DNA of 64,000 bases. Source: Neostapfia colusana. Lineage: Eukaryota > Streptophyta > Magnoliopsida > Poales > Poaceae. Both the position numbers and the translations under genes were made by a program. The DNA lies in contig JASWHV010000009.1 of NCBI GenBank assembly GCA_030760725.1, forward strand, positions 88,338,780 to 88,402,779, written 5' to 3'. Positions within the stretch are counted from its first letter, which is position 1. Each line of letters begins with the position of its first letter. The notes beneath the pieces were generated by a model, which was given only the letters and a program-made list of their open reading frames with translations, did not search any database and was not told where the DNA came from. Shown here piece after piece: positions 46,198 through 58,077 of this stretch.

Positions 46198-46739
46198 GAA
46201 CCCAAAACACCCTGGCCGCAACCACGTACCTATTTTCCACCTCACGAGTCGACGACTTGGAGGCCCTAGCTCCCAACTCGCCGAGTTGAACCCCATGCCG
46301 GAGTTCAGTCACCGGTGAGCCCGCCGACGAGCGCCGTCGCGGCTCACCGTCACTGCAGCCATTGCTAGGAGGAAGGCCCCGCCACCAAAGAGAAGTGAGG
46401 TAGGTCTTCGTATCCATTTTACGACCTCGTCGCGGTTTCTTCGCATCTGTTTTCTTCGTTCCCTTCGAACAGAAGCTGTTTCGTGTGGACAGGTCACGTG
46501 TTGATCGGTTTTTGACGGTGGAATTGATCTAGATTTTGAGTCAAGATCATCACCACGTCCACACTTGATCCTTACACCCTTGTTCACCATAAAACCCCAT
46601 GCAAGCCCAGTAAAACATGCAAGAACACATACAAACTGGTTTAATAAAATAGGACCATAGGATTTGCATTGCATCCTAAGTAAAGTTTGTGCATGATGAT
46701 TGATTGCTATAAATCTTGTATGTGCGTGATCTTGAGTAG

Positions 46740-46823
46740 AAGGACAAGCTCAGTGAGCCATCTACGAAGAACTACAGCACCAAGACGTCGAGACACTTGA
46801 GCAACAAAAGCCACAGGAGCAAG
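46740..46823 (+). pseudogene. LTR exon 2 (C, 5' LTR) with a stop
   Basis: 84 nt between the acceptor (cttgagtag) and a consensus GC donor (CAAG|GCAAGT). The peptide is acidic and Gln-rich (YEELQHQD, LEQQKPQEQ). A Gly codon (GGA in the 3' copy) is TGA here. An upstream donor candidate GAG|GTAGGT lies at 46399/46400, but an in-phase first exon could not be established. Confidence 0.5.
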
Positions 46824-48029
46824 GCAAGTGCCCCTTGACCATATTGATCCCATGTTTTGGAAACTGTTTTGTTTGCGGAAACATGTATGCTTGAGTCAAC
46901 TTGATGGGACACCCTTTTATAGGAGTTTACTAGTTTGTTAACAACCCTTGTCGCCGGGGAAGTTTATGAGTCGGGTATGGTCATTTTTCCTTTTTGCTTC
47001 GCTTAAGCTACAGGATACGGGAAGGCTAAGTAGAACATGTCTAAGTACTGCATTCATATGAATAATGATGATAAGAACGTGATGATAATAATGAGCATAG
47101 AATCGGGGGAGATCTAGGCAAGCTTGGTTTGTGTATGTGGTAGAATGAGATGGTGGTTTACATGCCGTAGATCTAAGGACCGGTTCATGCCACCACATGC
47201 CAGGAAAACAGTGCACCACAAGGCCAAATATGTGTGCGGCTTATCTGACTAATTAGGTAATTTGCTAGATTGTTATGGACCGTTGAAGGCGCGGGGAATG
47301 GGAGTCGAGAGAGGACTGCCCTGGGAACTGCATGGCACAAGAGGGGGCCCGTAGGTGGGAGAATGGTGATTCGAGCCTGCTGGTGAAACCTTAGTGAGCC
47401 CATACATCTAGTAGCCCCTTTGTAAAGTCTATTTTGTGATCTCTTGGCAATACACCGATGGTTGTGTACTGGTATAATGGAGGTTCTGCAGTCGCCGACG
47501 GGTGACGAAATCACAAACTTGTGGGTAAAATGGTGCCACCTCTGCAGAGTGTAAAACTATCATGATAGCCGTGCTGACGGTCACAAGCGCCTGGCCAACT
47601 CACATGATTAGAGGGAAATTTGGGATGGAAACTTGGGATGGTTATTTGGTTATGGTATGGTTATTGGGATTGATTTCGGGACTGTTGAGTAATGACAATG
47701 AGTTTGGTTTTCGGTTATATGATTATCAGATGGATATGAACTTGAGATGGTTATTATGAGCATGAGATAAAGTTGAGAAAGATTAATGGTTGGTTGAGAC
47801 ATGAAAAGTGGTGAATTATGAAGGAGGTATGTTGCTGTTTTACCTAAATATATGTTGGGATTAAATTCACCTAGACATAGTCGTTGTTTTTATCATGTTT
47901 ATGAAACAAAATTTGCTTTTCTGCAATGAGCCTTTTTATTCCTACCTTGTTGTAAGCTACATGTCATACTTTTCCCGCACTTGCTGAGTACGACATGTAC
48001 TCACCCTTGCATTATCATGCAAACATCAG

Positions 48030-48070
48030 CAACAGGAGAAGAGTACTTCGAAGATCATGTGGAGTACTAG
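48030..48070 (+). CDS. LTR exon 3 (C, 5' LTR)
   Basis: 41 nt after the acceptor 'aaacatcag' continue exon 2 in phase (GEEYFEDHVEY) to TAG 48068-48070. A second acceptor six bases downstream (caacag) would keep the same frame. It is much shorter than in A and B but equally acidic. Confidence 0.5.
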
Positions 48071-48144
48071 GCGTGCGAACTACCGTCAACTTGCCTGTGG
48101 AGTTGAAGATGGAGCCGCTGCTGTTTAGTTATTTCCGCTGTCAT

Positions 48145-48240
48145 ATAGAGACTTTCGCTGCCAGAATAAGTTAGAGACTTCCGCTGCTAGAATAAGTTAG
48201 AGACTTCCGCTGCAAGAATAAGTTAGAGATTCATGTAATA
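48145..48240 (+). repeat. Triple 27-bp tandem repeat in C LTR
   Basis: Three copies of a unit like AGAGACTTCCGCTGCTAGAA plus TAAGTT lie near the LTR end. It is repeated at about 56726-56815 in the 3' LTR, and a related array is in S (41407-41470, minus strand). Confidence 0.8.
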
Positions 48241-48376
48241 AAGTAATTAAACACTATTTATTCATGGTTATATTTTGAATTCAGTTTGTGGATTATATGT
48301 GTATGTGTGATGAACATCCTGGGCACACATATGCATTAGCTGGGTTCCGTGTTTTACGGGACCAGGCGCCACAGAT

Positions 48377-48389
48377 TGGTATCAGAGCC
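48377..48389 (+). other. Primer-binding site of C (initiator tRNA-Met)
   Basis: TGGTATCAGAGCC lies three bases after the LTR end. Confidence 0.95.
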
Positions 48390-49070
48390 ACGTTGACCGT
48401 AGGACACAAGCCTAGGTAGAATGAACACTTTAGAACACATAGGAACACTCCTCTAAACTCCTATTTTCGAAAATTGCTTGCTGCTGCACTTCCTTTTCAA
48501 TTCAGCCACCGCAAAGTGTTATTTTCAGCCCCTCTTTTCTCTTCTTTTGGACAACCACACCTTTGCTTTCTTGCTTCATAACTTCTGAAGTTTTGGAGTT
48601 AATTCTTCCTTCTTAAAGTTTTCTCATGTCCTATTTATAGATGGCGCTGGTGTTCCCGATCAACGCCACTTAACCCTACATTCACTGCCGACTCACCATG
48701 GCGCGCGCCCATGTATGGACCACCCCATCACACGGCGGGAACAGCACTAGTTCACATGATTAAGTTTAGGATTCCCACTGAATAAGCCATGATAGGAACG
48801 TTTAAATCGTAGTAGCATAAATAGGATTGGTGTGTTGAACTTTTGTGATGATTGCTTGTGTTTGTGTGCTTGAGTGTGAGTTGTGGGACACTTCTACGAA
48901 TATCCACATCCACACATAGTAGAGAGATGTGAGATGTTTCGGCATGTCTTCACAACCTTGTATAGGCTGATATTAATAGAAGAAGATATTTAGTTCATAC
49001 ATCTTGATGCATATAGCTGGGGTATCAACCTAAACTTCTCTTTTCTATTCTACTCAACTCTCTCTCACAG
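48390..49070 (+). other. Leader of gypsy C (non-coding)
   Basis: Nearly 700 bp show no convincing ORF. The region ends in 'ctctctctcacag', a strong splice-acceptor-like sequence abutting the gag ATG. Confidence 0.7.
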
Positions 49071-50213
49071 ATGGTGAGGGAAAACGCCAGCCGTCAAAGG
49101 AGGGACGTTCGTGGCAACCATGAACCACAAGAGGATGGCCACGACGAAGTTCCTGAGAATGCTAACCCCGGGGCTGGTGCAAACAACCTTGAACGATTGA
49201 TGGCTATGCAGAACCAGCTCATGCAAACTATGATCCAAACTTTGGGTCAGCTACAAGCCAACAACAACAACAATCCTAACCCCATTCCTGCACCACCACC
49301 ACCACCACCGCCGCCGGCTCACAGCAGATTAGGAGAGTTCATGAGGACTCGACCGCCTACTTTTGCACAAGCTAATGATCCCATTGAGGCTGATGATTGG
49401 TTGAAGTCCATGGAGAAGAAGCTTGCTATTGTTCAGTGCAATGATCAGGAGAAAGTTCTCTTCGCATCACACCAACTTATGGAAGCAGCCGCTGACTGGT
49501 GGGACGCTCTTTGCAATGCTCATGACAACCAAGAGACTATCACTTGGGCTGAGTTCAAAGAGAGTTTCTGCTCTCATTACGTCCCTGCTGGAGTCATGAT
49601 GCTTAAAAGGCAAGAGTTCGAAGGTCTCTGCCAAGGAAAGAAGAGCGTAAATGAGTACCTCAAAAAGTTCATGCAGCTTTCAAGGTATGCTCCAGAAGAC
49701 GTCAACTCGGATCGAAGGAAGCAATACTTGTTCATGAGAGGATTGAACAATGAGATCCAAGTTCAGCTGCTCAACAATGATTATGCAAGCTTCCAGAAGC
49801 TCGTTGACAAAGCTATAGTGGTTGAGAGCAAGATCTGTGAGATCAAGCAAGAGGGAAAGAGGAAGATGCCATACCAGCCAAAAGGGAGTAATGTATGTCC
49901 CCGTTTCATGCCCCCAGCTGGACAACGGTATGGTTCATCCGCTTCTACTTTCCGCCCTGCAAAACCACCTCGCCCAAATCAACCACCGCAGCAACGTCCT
50001 GTCATGCAAACACCTCGTGTGCCTTTGCCTCCGGAGCCCCGTCCCAACATGGGCACCTATGCCCAAAACCACCCTAGCCCCAACGTTCCTACTGTTATGG
50101 GAAACAAAGCATGCTTTGCATGCGGAGAGGCGGGACACTTTGCAAGTCAATGCCCAAAGAAAGGCCTTGGACAGCCGACCAACGCGCCACCTACGGCCAA
50201 ATGGAGGAGCTAA
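49071..50213 (+). pseudogene. Gag of gypsy C
   Basis: A 380-aa open frame from ATG 49071 (MVRENASRQRRDVRGN). An Asn-rich and Pro-rich stretch (residues 60-85) precedes the retrotransposon gag domain (DPIEADDWLKSMEKK, AAADWWDAL, YVPAGVMMLKRQEF). A Pro/Gln-rich linker and one CCHC knuckle (CFACGEAGHFASQC, near 50110-50155) follow. The frame ends at TAA/TAG near 50211 after a shift. The pol frame is the one open from about 50160 to 50976. Gag itself has no stop and is the best-preserved gag in the window. Confidence 0.93.
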
Positions 50214-53200
50214 TCAAGGTAACCGTGGGCAGCAGAACTACGCTCATGGCAACGTGAACCATGTCTCCGTTGAGGAAGAACAACAAGCTAAGGACGTCAT
50301 GATTGGTATGTTCCTTGCCAATTCCAACCGAGCCACATTTTTATTTGATTCCGGAGCATCGCATTCATTCATATCATCCAAGTATGTTGCCAAGTATAGT
50401 CTGCCCATATCACACATGAAGCACAATATGTTAGTTAATTCTACTGGTGGAGAGATGAGGACTAATATAGTATGTCCGAAAGTAAACCTTAAAATAAGAG
50501 GGGTAGACTTTCTTGCCAACCTTATTGTCTTGGATTTCCAAGGGATTGATATAATACTTGGAATGGATTGGTTAAGCAAGCACAACGGAGTAATTCAATG
50601 TGCTGAGAGAAGCGTGCAATTGACAAATGAGCATGGTACTCGTATTGAGTTCGAGTCAGCCCAACCGGCAACCGAGAGGGCAGCGTTGAACCAAGTCGGA
50701 GAAGCAACATTGGAAAGCATTCCGGTGGTTCAAGAATTTTCGTATGTGTTCCCGGAAGAACTTCCAGGTATGCAACCTGACCGGGACATTGAGATTGCCA
50801 TTGATTTAGTACCGGGGACTGCACCTATAGGAAAGAGGCCATATAGGATGCCCGTTAATGAACTAGTGGAACTTAAGAAGAAAATTCAGGAGCAGCTAGA
50901 AAAGGGTTTTATTTGCCCAAGCTTGTCACCGTGGGGAGCCCCCGTGCTCTTCGTAGACAAGAAGGATGGGACCTAGAGGATGTGTGTGGATTATAGGTCT
51001 ATCAATGAGGTGACGATCAAGAATAAATAGCCGCTGCCCCGTATAGAGGACCTGTTCGGCCAAATGAAAGGTGCCCAAATTTTCTCCAAGATTGATATTC
51101 GGTCAGGATACTTCCAGCTGAAGATTAATCCCTCCGACATACCCAAGAATGCATTTCAAACACGGTATGGTTCATATGAATAGACTGATATGTCTTTTGG
51201 GTTAACAAATGCACCCGCATACTTCATGTACCTCATGAACAAGGTCCTCATGGAGTACTTGGACAAGTTCGTCGTGGTTTTCATCGACGATATCATGGTG
51301 TATTCAAAAAGCGAGGAAGAACATGAAGAACATTTGAGATTGATATTGCAGAAGCTGCGGGAGCATCAATTGTATGCGAAGCTCAGCAAGTTTTAATTTT
51401 GGCTAAAGGAGATATCGTTCCTAGACCACATCATCTCCGAGGAAGGAGTATCGGTTGATACTGGAAAAGTGGGAGATGTTCTGAAGTGGAACCAACCGCA
51501 GAACGTGAGGGATATTCAGAGTTTCCAAGGGATGGATGGATACTATCGCCGGTTCGTCAAGGATTTCTCCAAAATAGCGAAGCCTATGACTGAATTGCTA
51601 ATGAAGGGAAAAACATTTTAGTGGACACCAGCGTGTCAAGAAAGCTTTTAGGAGCTCAAGAAAAGGCTAACCACAGCGCCGGTATTGGTATTGCTGGACG
51701 GGAGCAAGAGTTTCGACAAATATTGTGACGCATCAAGACAAGGGCTTTGATGTGTGCTCATGCAGGAAGGACAAGTGGTAGCCTATGCGTCGAAACAACT
51801 AAAGAAACACGAGCTGAATTACCCCACACATGACTTGGAACTCGCAGCCATGGTACAGGCCTTGAAGATTTGGAGGCATTATATCCTTGGCCACCGATGT
51901 GAGATCTATACGGATCACAAAAGCCTCAAGTATATATTCACGCAAACGGATCTGAATTTGAGGCAACGTCGATGGTTGGAACTCATCAAGGATTATGATG
52001 TTGGAATCAACTATCACCCCGGAATGGCCAATGTAGTAGCTGATGCGTTGAGCCGAAAGGGAGCATGTCACCAACTTTTGGTTCGGGAGCTACCGCCTGA
52101 GCTGCGCAAGGAGTTCGAATGGTTACATCTCGGGTTCTTGAACTAGATGGAAGTGATAGAACTCAACTCCTCGCTGGAACAAGAGATACGAGATGGCAAA
52201 GCAACGGATAAGGAAATCAAGGAAAGAATCCGACAAGGCATAGAAAAGGATTTCAAGGAAGACGGGAAGGGTACGCTTTGGTTAGGGAAAAGGATTTGTG
52301 TGCCTAACGTGAAGCACATCCGCGACACGATATTAAAGGAGGCACATGACTCACCTTATTCCATACATCCCGGCTGTACAAAGATGTACAAGGACCTGAA
52401 ACCTTGCTATTCGTGGGATGGTATGAAAAGGGACATAGCTGAGTATGTTGCCTTATGCGACACGTGCCAACGGGTGAAGGCCGAATATCAAAGACCCGCT
52501 GGACTGTTGCAACGATTGAATGTACCCGAGTTGAAGTGGGAAGACATTTGCATGGATTTCATCATCGTATTGCCACGTACTCGGTCGGGTTATGACTCCA
52601 TCTGGATTATTGTGGACCGATTGACGAAAACAGACCATTTTTTCCTGTTAGAACCACGTACCGTATCGCAGAACTAGCCGAGCTGTACATGGAGCAAATC
52701 GTGTGCGGTAAGGAGTTCCGAAGAGGATAGTTTCAGATCGGGGTAACCAATTTACCTCTAGGTTCTAGAAGAAGCTGCATGAAGCTATTGGTACACGACT
52801 GGATTTCAGCTCCTCTTATCACCTGCAAATCGATGGGCAAACTGAGAGGACAAATCAAATTTTAGAAGACATGTTGAGAGCCTGCGCCTTGAAACATTGG
52901 CGTAGTTGGGATAGGAGCTTGCCATATGCTGAGTTCTCATACAATAACAGCTATCAAGCCAGCTTGAAGATGTCACTTTCGAAGCATTGTATGGTAGACG
53001 GTGTAGAACGCCGCTGTTCTGGAATGAGACCGGAGAGAACCAAGTGTTTGGACCCAAAGTGGTGCAAGACGCCGAGAAGCAAGTCCAAACAATACAGGAG
53101 AACTTGAAGGCTGCTCAGTAACAAAAAAAAGGTTATGCGGACAATAGGCGAAGAAAGTTGACCTTCGAAGTAGGAGACTTCGTGTACCTTAAGGTATCGC

Positions 53201-53646
53201 CTATCCGTGGCCAACGACATTTCAACGTCAAAGGAAAGTAAGCACCTCGCTACATTGGGCCATCTAAGGTTTTGAGCAAGCGAGGAGAGGTAGCTTATCA
53301 ACTAGAGCTCCCAACGCACCTCTCCGACGTGCATGACGTGTTTCACGTATCCTAGCTCAAGAAGTGCTTGAGAGTACTAGAAGAACAAGTACCGATGGAT
53401 GAGCTCGAGCTTCAAGAGGATCTGACCTACGTAGAGCACCCTGTCCAAATTTTGGACGTGAAGGAAAGGGTCACGAGGAACAAAGTGATCCGTTGGTGCA
53501 AGGTACAGTGGAGCCATCACACGGAAGCCGAAGCTATATGGGAGCGTGAGGAAGACCTCAAAGCAGAATTCCCTAACCAGTTCTCTACTCTATCAAATCT
53601 CGAGGGGGAGATTCAGTTTAAGGGGGGTAGGTTTGTAACACCCTAA
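50160..53646 (+). pseudogene. Protease-RT-RNase H-integrase-chromodomain of gypsy C
   Basis: Protease: LFDSGASHSFISSKY and IILGMDWLSKH. RT: MCVDYRSIN, SKIDIRSGYFQL and FIDDIMVYSK near 51280-51310. RNase H: DKYCDASRQGL and TDHKSLKYIFTQ, then YHPGMANVVADALSRK. Integrase: IHPGCTKMYKDLKP with CDTCQRVKA, then WIIVDRLTKTDHF, and a degenerate DGQTERTNQ near 52830. Chromodomain-like tail: VQWSHHTEAEAIWEREED near 53505-53560. Stops are numerous (about 50974, 51028, 51181, 51394, 51619, 51649, 51748, 52144, 52675 and later). The final frame runs through the polypurine tract and ends at TAA 53644-53646, inside the 3' LTR. Confidence 0.93.
53620..53631 (+). other. Polypurine tract of C
   Basis: AAGGGGGGTAGG lies two bases before the 3' LTR. 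A second purine run (GAGGGGGAG) is at 53602-53610. Confidence 0.88.
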
Positions 53647-53784
53647 ATTTCATATTCATGCATTGTATATAGAAAAACATTATAAAAGAAATAGAAATGG
53701 AAAAGAATCATAAAAATGGGAGAAAGATAGCTGAAAAGAGCCAATTCCAATTCGCCGAGGAGCGCTGTCGACACTTCCCACGCT

Positions 53785-54600
53785 CGCTGGCCATGTGGCG
53801 CCCTCGGAGCTCATCCCTACGGAGGGGGTGAGGTCCGGTACTGCTGGCTGGCCACGTGGCAAGCTTGGAGCTCGCCTCTGAGGAAGGGGCGAGGTCCGGC
53901 CCCGCTGTACACGTGTCGCATTCGGAGCTAGTCTCTGTGGAGAAGCGAGGCTCAGCCCCGCGGGACACGTGTTGACTTCAGAGCTAGTCTCTGCAGAGAA
54001 GCGAGGCCCAGCCCCGCGGGACACGTGTCGCTCTCGGAGCTCACCCCTGCAGAAGGGATGAGGTCCGGCCCCGCCAGACACGTGTCGACTTCAGAACTGA
54101 CCCCTGCGGAAGGGATGAGGCCCGACCCTGCTGGACACGTGTCACTTTCGGAGCTCGCCTCCGAGAGGTCCGGCCAGCTGGACACGTATCACCCTCGGAG
54201 CTCGTCTCCGAGAGATCCAGCCCCGCTGGACACGTGTCATCCACGGAGCTCACCTCCGAGGAGAAGGGAGGTCCGACACTGCTGGACACGTGTCGTCCTC
54301 GGAGCTCACCTCCGAGGAGAAGGGAGGTCCAACGCTGTTGGACAGTGTCGCCACCGGAGCTCACCTCTGTAGAGAGGGGAGGCCCCGCCCCACCAGACAC
54401 GTGGCGCACGCGGAGCTCGCCTCTGAGGAAAAGGGAGGCCCCGCCCCGCCAGACACATGGCGCACGCGGAGCTCGCCTCTGAGGAAAAGGGAGGCCCCGC
54501 CCCGTTGGACGCGTGGCAGGTCCGGAGCTCGCCTCTGAGGAGAAGCAAGGACCGGCCCCCGCTGGACAAGTGGTGTCTCCGGAGCTCACCACTGCAGAGA
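53785..54600 (+). promoter_or_regulatory. Tandem G-box array in U3 of C (3' LTR)
   Basis: Same organisation as 45195-46015. About nine units keep CACGTG by eye, and the pattern of lost cores differs from the 5' copy (for example 'gacagtgtc' near 54342). Confidence 0.8.
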
Positions 54601-55348
54601 TGCGAGGTCCTTAGGCAGTTTTACTCTTGTGCGCGGGAGTACCCGGTACGGAGGATACCGACACAATTTCCTCCACGCTGCTGCCGCACCAAATCAATTG
54701 GAGATAAGTTTGATAAGATCCAAAAACAAATTGAATAGGACTCTTATTTGAGCTCCAATTGGAGTAGGAATCTTCTTTCACCCCTTATAAATAGAACCCA
54801 AAACCCCCTGGCCGCAACCACGTACCTATTTTCCATCTTCCGAGTCGACGACTTGGGGGCCCTAGCTCCTAACTCGCTGAGTTGAACCCCCTGCCGGAGT
54901 TCAGTCGCCGGTGAGCCCCACCGGTGAGCCCGCCGACGAGCGCCGTCGCGCCTCGCCGTCACTGCTGCCATTGCTAGGAGGAAGGCCCCGCCACCAAAGA
55001 GAAGTGAGGTAGGTCTTCGTACCCATCTTATGACCTCGTCGTGGTTTCTTCGCATCTGTTTTCTTCGTTCCCTTCGAATAGAAGCTGTTTCGTGTGGACA
55101 GATCACGTGTTGATCGGTTTTTGACGGTGGAATTGATCTAGATCTTGAGTCAAGATCATCACCACGTCCACACTTGATCCTTACACCCTTGTTCACCATA
55201 AAACCGCTTGCAAGCCCAGTAAAACATGCAAGAACATGTACAAACTGGTTTAATAAAACAGGACCACAGGATTTGCATTGCATCCTAAGTAAAGTTTGTG
55301 CATGATGATTGATTGCTATAAATCTTGTATGTGCGTGATCATGAGTAG

Positions 55349-55432
55349 AAGGACAAGCTCAGGGAGCCATCTACGAAGAACTACAGCACCAAGACTTTGA
55401 GACGCTTGAGCAACAAAAGCCACAGGAGCAAG
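55349..55432 (+). CDS. LTR exon 2 (C, 3' LTR), open
   Basis: 84 nt, 27 codons open throughout (GQAQGAIYEELQHQD, then LEQQKPQEQ), with acceptor (catgagtag) and consensus GC donor (CAAG|GCAAGT). The open state here shows that the stop in the 5' copy is secondary. Confidence 0.55.
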
Positions 55433-56609
55433 GCAAGTGCCCCTTGACCATATTGATCCCATGTTTTGGAAACTGTTTTGTTTGCAAAAACATGTATGCT
55501 TGAGTCAACTTGATGGGACATCCTTTTATAGGAGTTTACTAGTTTGTTAACCACCCTTGTCGCCGGGGAAGTTGATGAGTCGGGTATGGTCATTTTTCCT
55601 TTTTCCTTCGCTTAAGCTACGGGATACGGGAAGGCGAAGTAGAATATGTCTATGTACTGCACTCATATGAATAATGATGACAAGAACTTGATGATAATAA
55701 TGAGCATAGAATCGGGGGAGATCTAGGCAAGCTTGGTTCGTTGATGTGGTAGAATGCGATAGTGGTTTACTTGTCATAGATCTAAGGACCGGTTCATGCC
55801 AGCACATGCCAGGAAAACAGTGCCACCACAAGGCCAAATATGGGTGCGGCTTAGCTGACTAATTAGGTAAGTTGCTAGATTGCTTTGGACCTTGGAAGGC
55901 GCAGGGAACGGGAGTCGAGAGAGGACTGCCCTGGGAACTGCATGGCACAAGAGGGGGCCCGTAGGTGGGAGAATGGTGATTCGAGCCTGCTGGTGAAACC
56001 TTAGTGAGTCCATACATCTAGTAGCCCCTTTGTAAAGGCTATTTTGTGATCTCTTGGCCATACAACGATGGTTCTGCAGTCGCTGACGGGTGACGAAATC
56101 ACAAACTTTTGGGTAAAGTGGTGCCACCTCTGCAAAGTGTAAAACTATCATGATAGCCGTGCTTACGGTCACAAGCGCCTGGCCAACTCACATGATTAGA
56201 GGGAAATTTGGAATGGTTATTTGGTTATGGTTATGGTGTGGTTATTGGGATTGGTTTCGGGACTGTTGAGTCATGACAATGAATTTGATTTTCGGTTATA
56301 TGATTATGAGATGGATATGAACATGAGATGGTTATTATGAGCATGAGATAAAGTTGAGAAAGATTGATGGTTGGTTGAGACATGAAAAGTGGTGAATTAT
56401 GAAGGAGGTATGTTGCTGTTTTAATTAAATATATGTTGGGATTAAATTCACAATACATAGTCGCTGTTTTTGTCATGTTTATGAAACAAATTTTGCTTTT
56501 CTGCAATGAGCCTTTTTATTCCTACCTTGTTGTAAGCTACATGTCATACTTTTGCCGCACTTGCTGAGTACGACATGTACTCACCCTTGCATTATCATAC
56601 AAACATCAG

Positions 56610-56650
56610 CAACAGGAGAAGAGTACTTCGGAGATCATGTGGAGTACTAG
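56610..56650 (+). CDS. LTR exon 3 (C, 3' LTR)
   Basis: 41 nt in phase with exon 2, ending TAG 56648-56650. One Glu is replaced by Gly relative to the 5' copy. Confidence 0.5.
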
Positions 56651-56953
56651 GCGTGCGAACTACTGTCAACTTGCCTGTGGAGTTGAAGATGGAGGCGCTG
56701 CTGTTTGGTTATTTCCGCTGTCATATAGAGACTTCCGCTGCTAGAATAAGTTAGAGACTTCCGCTGCTAGAATAAGTTAGAGACTTCCGCTGCAAGAATA
56801 AGTTAGAGATTCATGTAATAAAGTACTTAAACACTATTTATTCGTGGTTATATTCTGAATTCAGTTTGTGGATTACATGTGTATGTGTGATGAACATCCT
56901 GGGCACACATATGCATTAGCTGGGTTCCGTGTTTTACGGGACCAGGCGCAACA

Positions 56954-58072
56954 ATTAGACCTGAACGTGTCGGTCATGGACCGATCCGTATGCGGCTCTG
57001 TTGAGCAAGTTTGAGTTGTGTACCGGACTCATGCTGGCTATATGGGACCCAGTAAACCAATGTACCTCGGGAAGCTTGCGTTGGGACTTTTCCGGTCGCC
57101 TCAGGTGAGAGGGATGGTGTGCAGTATGATGGTAACACTCTCATGACATCTCATGTTGGTAGGTGCACCATGTGGTTGGCTACTGTACAGGGCGATCGGA
57201 TCGATTCAACGTAGGTGAAACAGGGAAATTCTGCCACGTACGACATCAGTGATGGTTGCTGTAGGCAACGTCGAGTACGGGCGTACGTGTTGTTTAGCCC
57301 GGGTGTTTTTGATTTGAATCACCATCGCTCACGGAAGAGGATTGAGCATACTTGTTCTCACAATCGTGACGTAGTAAAAACATGCAATTGATATAAGAAC
57401 TAATCATTATGGATTGAAGTTCATACTAGTTTGTTATGTTATCTTTTATGAATAGTTAGAGAAAACTCAATTCATTTCCACCGTGAGCAAATTACATCGG
57501 GGGAAAGTGTTTCTTGTTTGATTGTTGACTCCCGATGTGGCGTGCCCAAGGTTACTCTTAATTTGCTGCTAATAAGACTTCAAAGTAAGGAAACACATTT
57601 AGGTGAGTTGATTATGCATTATGCTACCCTACTTTAGTCTGTACCCTCATGTAGAGTTTCATGACTTGGTGTGACGGTTAAGTCTTGCTGAGCTTTATGC
57701 TCACAGATACTATACTAGTTGTTTTGCAGGTATTGACTTTAATGCTATGAGTAGGGTTGTCCGATGAAACTCAGAACCTTCCGAGTGGATACTCAGGAGT
57801 AACCTCACCGCTGCCGTTGGTCGTGATTTGTGTTGCTAGTACGAAACATCCACAGGCTGGATAGTTTCTTTGTTGCTCAGTTAGAAATGAGTCGTGAGAG
57901 TTATAGTCTTCCACTGTAGTTTATTTTGAGGTGAAGTATTTTTAATGTACTCTTTGTACGCTTCCGCAAATGATTTATGTAATATGTGTTTCCTTGACTT
58001 GTGTGCTGTTTGGTTCCGCATCGCACGGCACCACCCAATGTGATTCCTGGGCGAGCATGCACGGTCTCGACA
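56954..58072 (+). repeat. 3' LTR of gypsy O, last 1.1 kb
   Basis: It matches about 6690-7822 of the O 5' LTR (for example 'tttgagttgtg...actcatgctgg' and the 'gagtacgggcgtacgtgt' block) and ends TCTCGACA before GCGAC. The earlier part was lost with C's left flank. Confidence 0.85.
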
Positions 58073-58077
58073 GCGAC
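58073..58077. repeat. Target-site duplication of O, right copy
   Basis: GCGAC matches 3544-3548. Confidence 0.8.

Larger units (their letters stand above)
45107..48373 (+). repeat. 5' LTR of gypsy C (first 57 bp missing)
   Basis: It aligns with the 3' LTR from position 53691 onward (ATAGGAATGGGAAAG against ATAGAAATGGAAAAG) and ends GGCGCCACA. It contains the G-box array (45195-46015), TATA box, LTR exons 2 and 3, and a triple 27-bp repeat near the end. Confidence 0.93.
45107..56953 (+). mobile_element. Gypsy element C (chromovirus-like)
   Basis: C is a plus-strand element with a 5' LTR lacking its first 57 bp, primer site, gag, protease, RT, RNase H, integrase, a chromodomain-like tail, polypurine tract and full 3' LTR (3,320 bp). 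It sits in O's 3' LTR. ATTAG at 56954 would be its right target duplication, but the left partner is lost with the missing LTR start. Many stops make it inactive. Confidence 0.92.
53634..56953 (+). repeat. 3' LTR of gypsy C
   Basis: TGTAACACCC...GGCGCAACA, full length (3,320 bp). It supplies the 57 bp missing from the 5' copy. It contains a second G-box array, TATA box (54786-54793), exons 2 and 3 and the triple repeat. Confidence 0.95.
3549..58072 (+). mobile_element. Gypsy element O, host of the nested cluster
   Basis: O is bounded by GCGAC duplications. It has a long 5' LTR, a primer site, a short piece of leader, and the final 1.1 kb of a 3' LTR. The two LTR ends match well but with roughly one difference in ten by eye, so O is older than A, B and C. 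Its gag-pol is not in the window. Everything between about 7930 and 56953 belongs to later insertions (K, A, B, S, C). The loss is best explained by the recombination event discussed at the S solo LTR. Confidence 0.75.
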
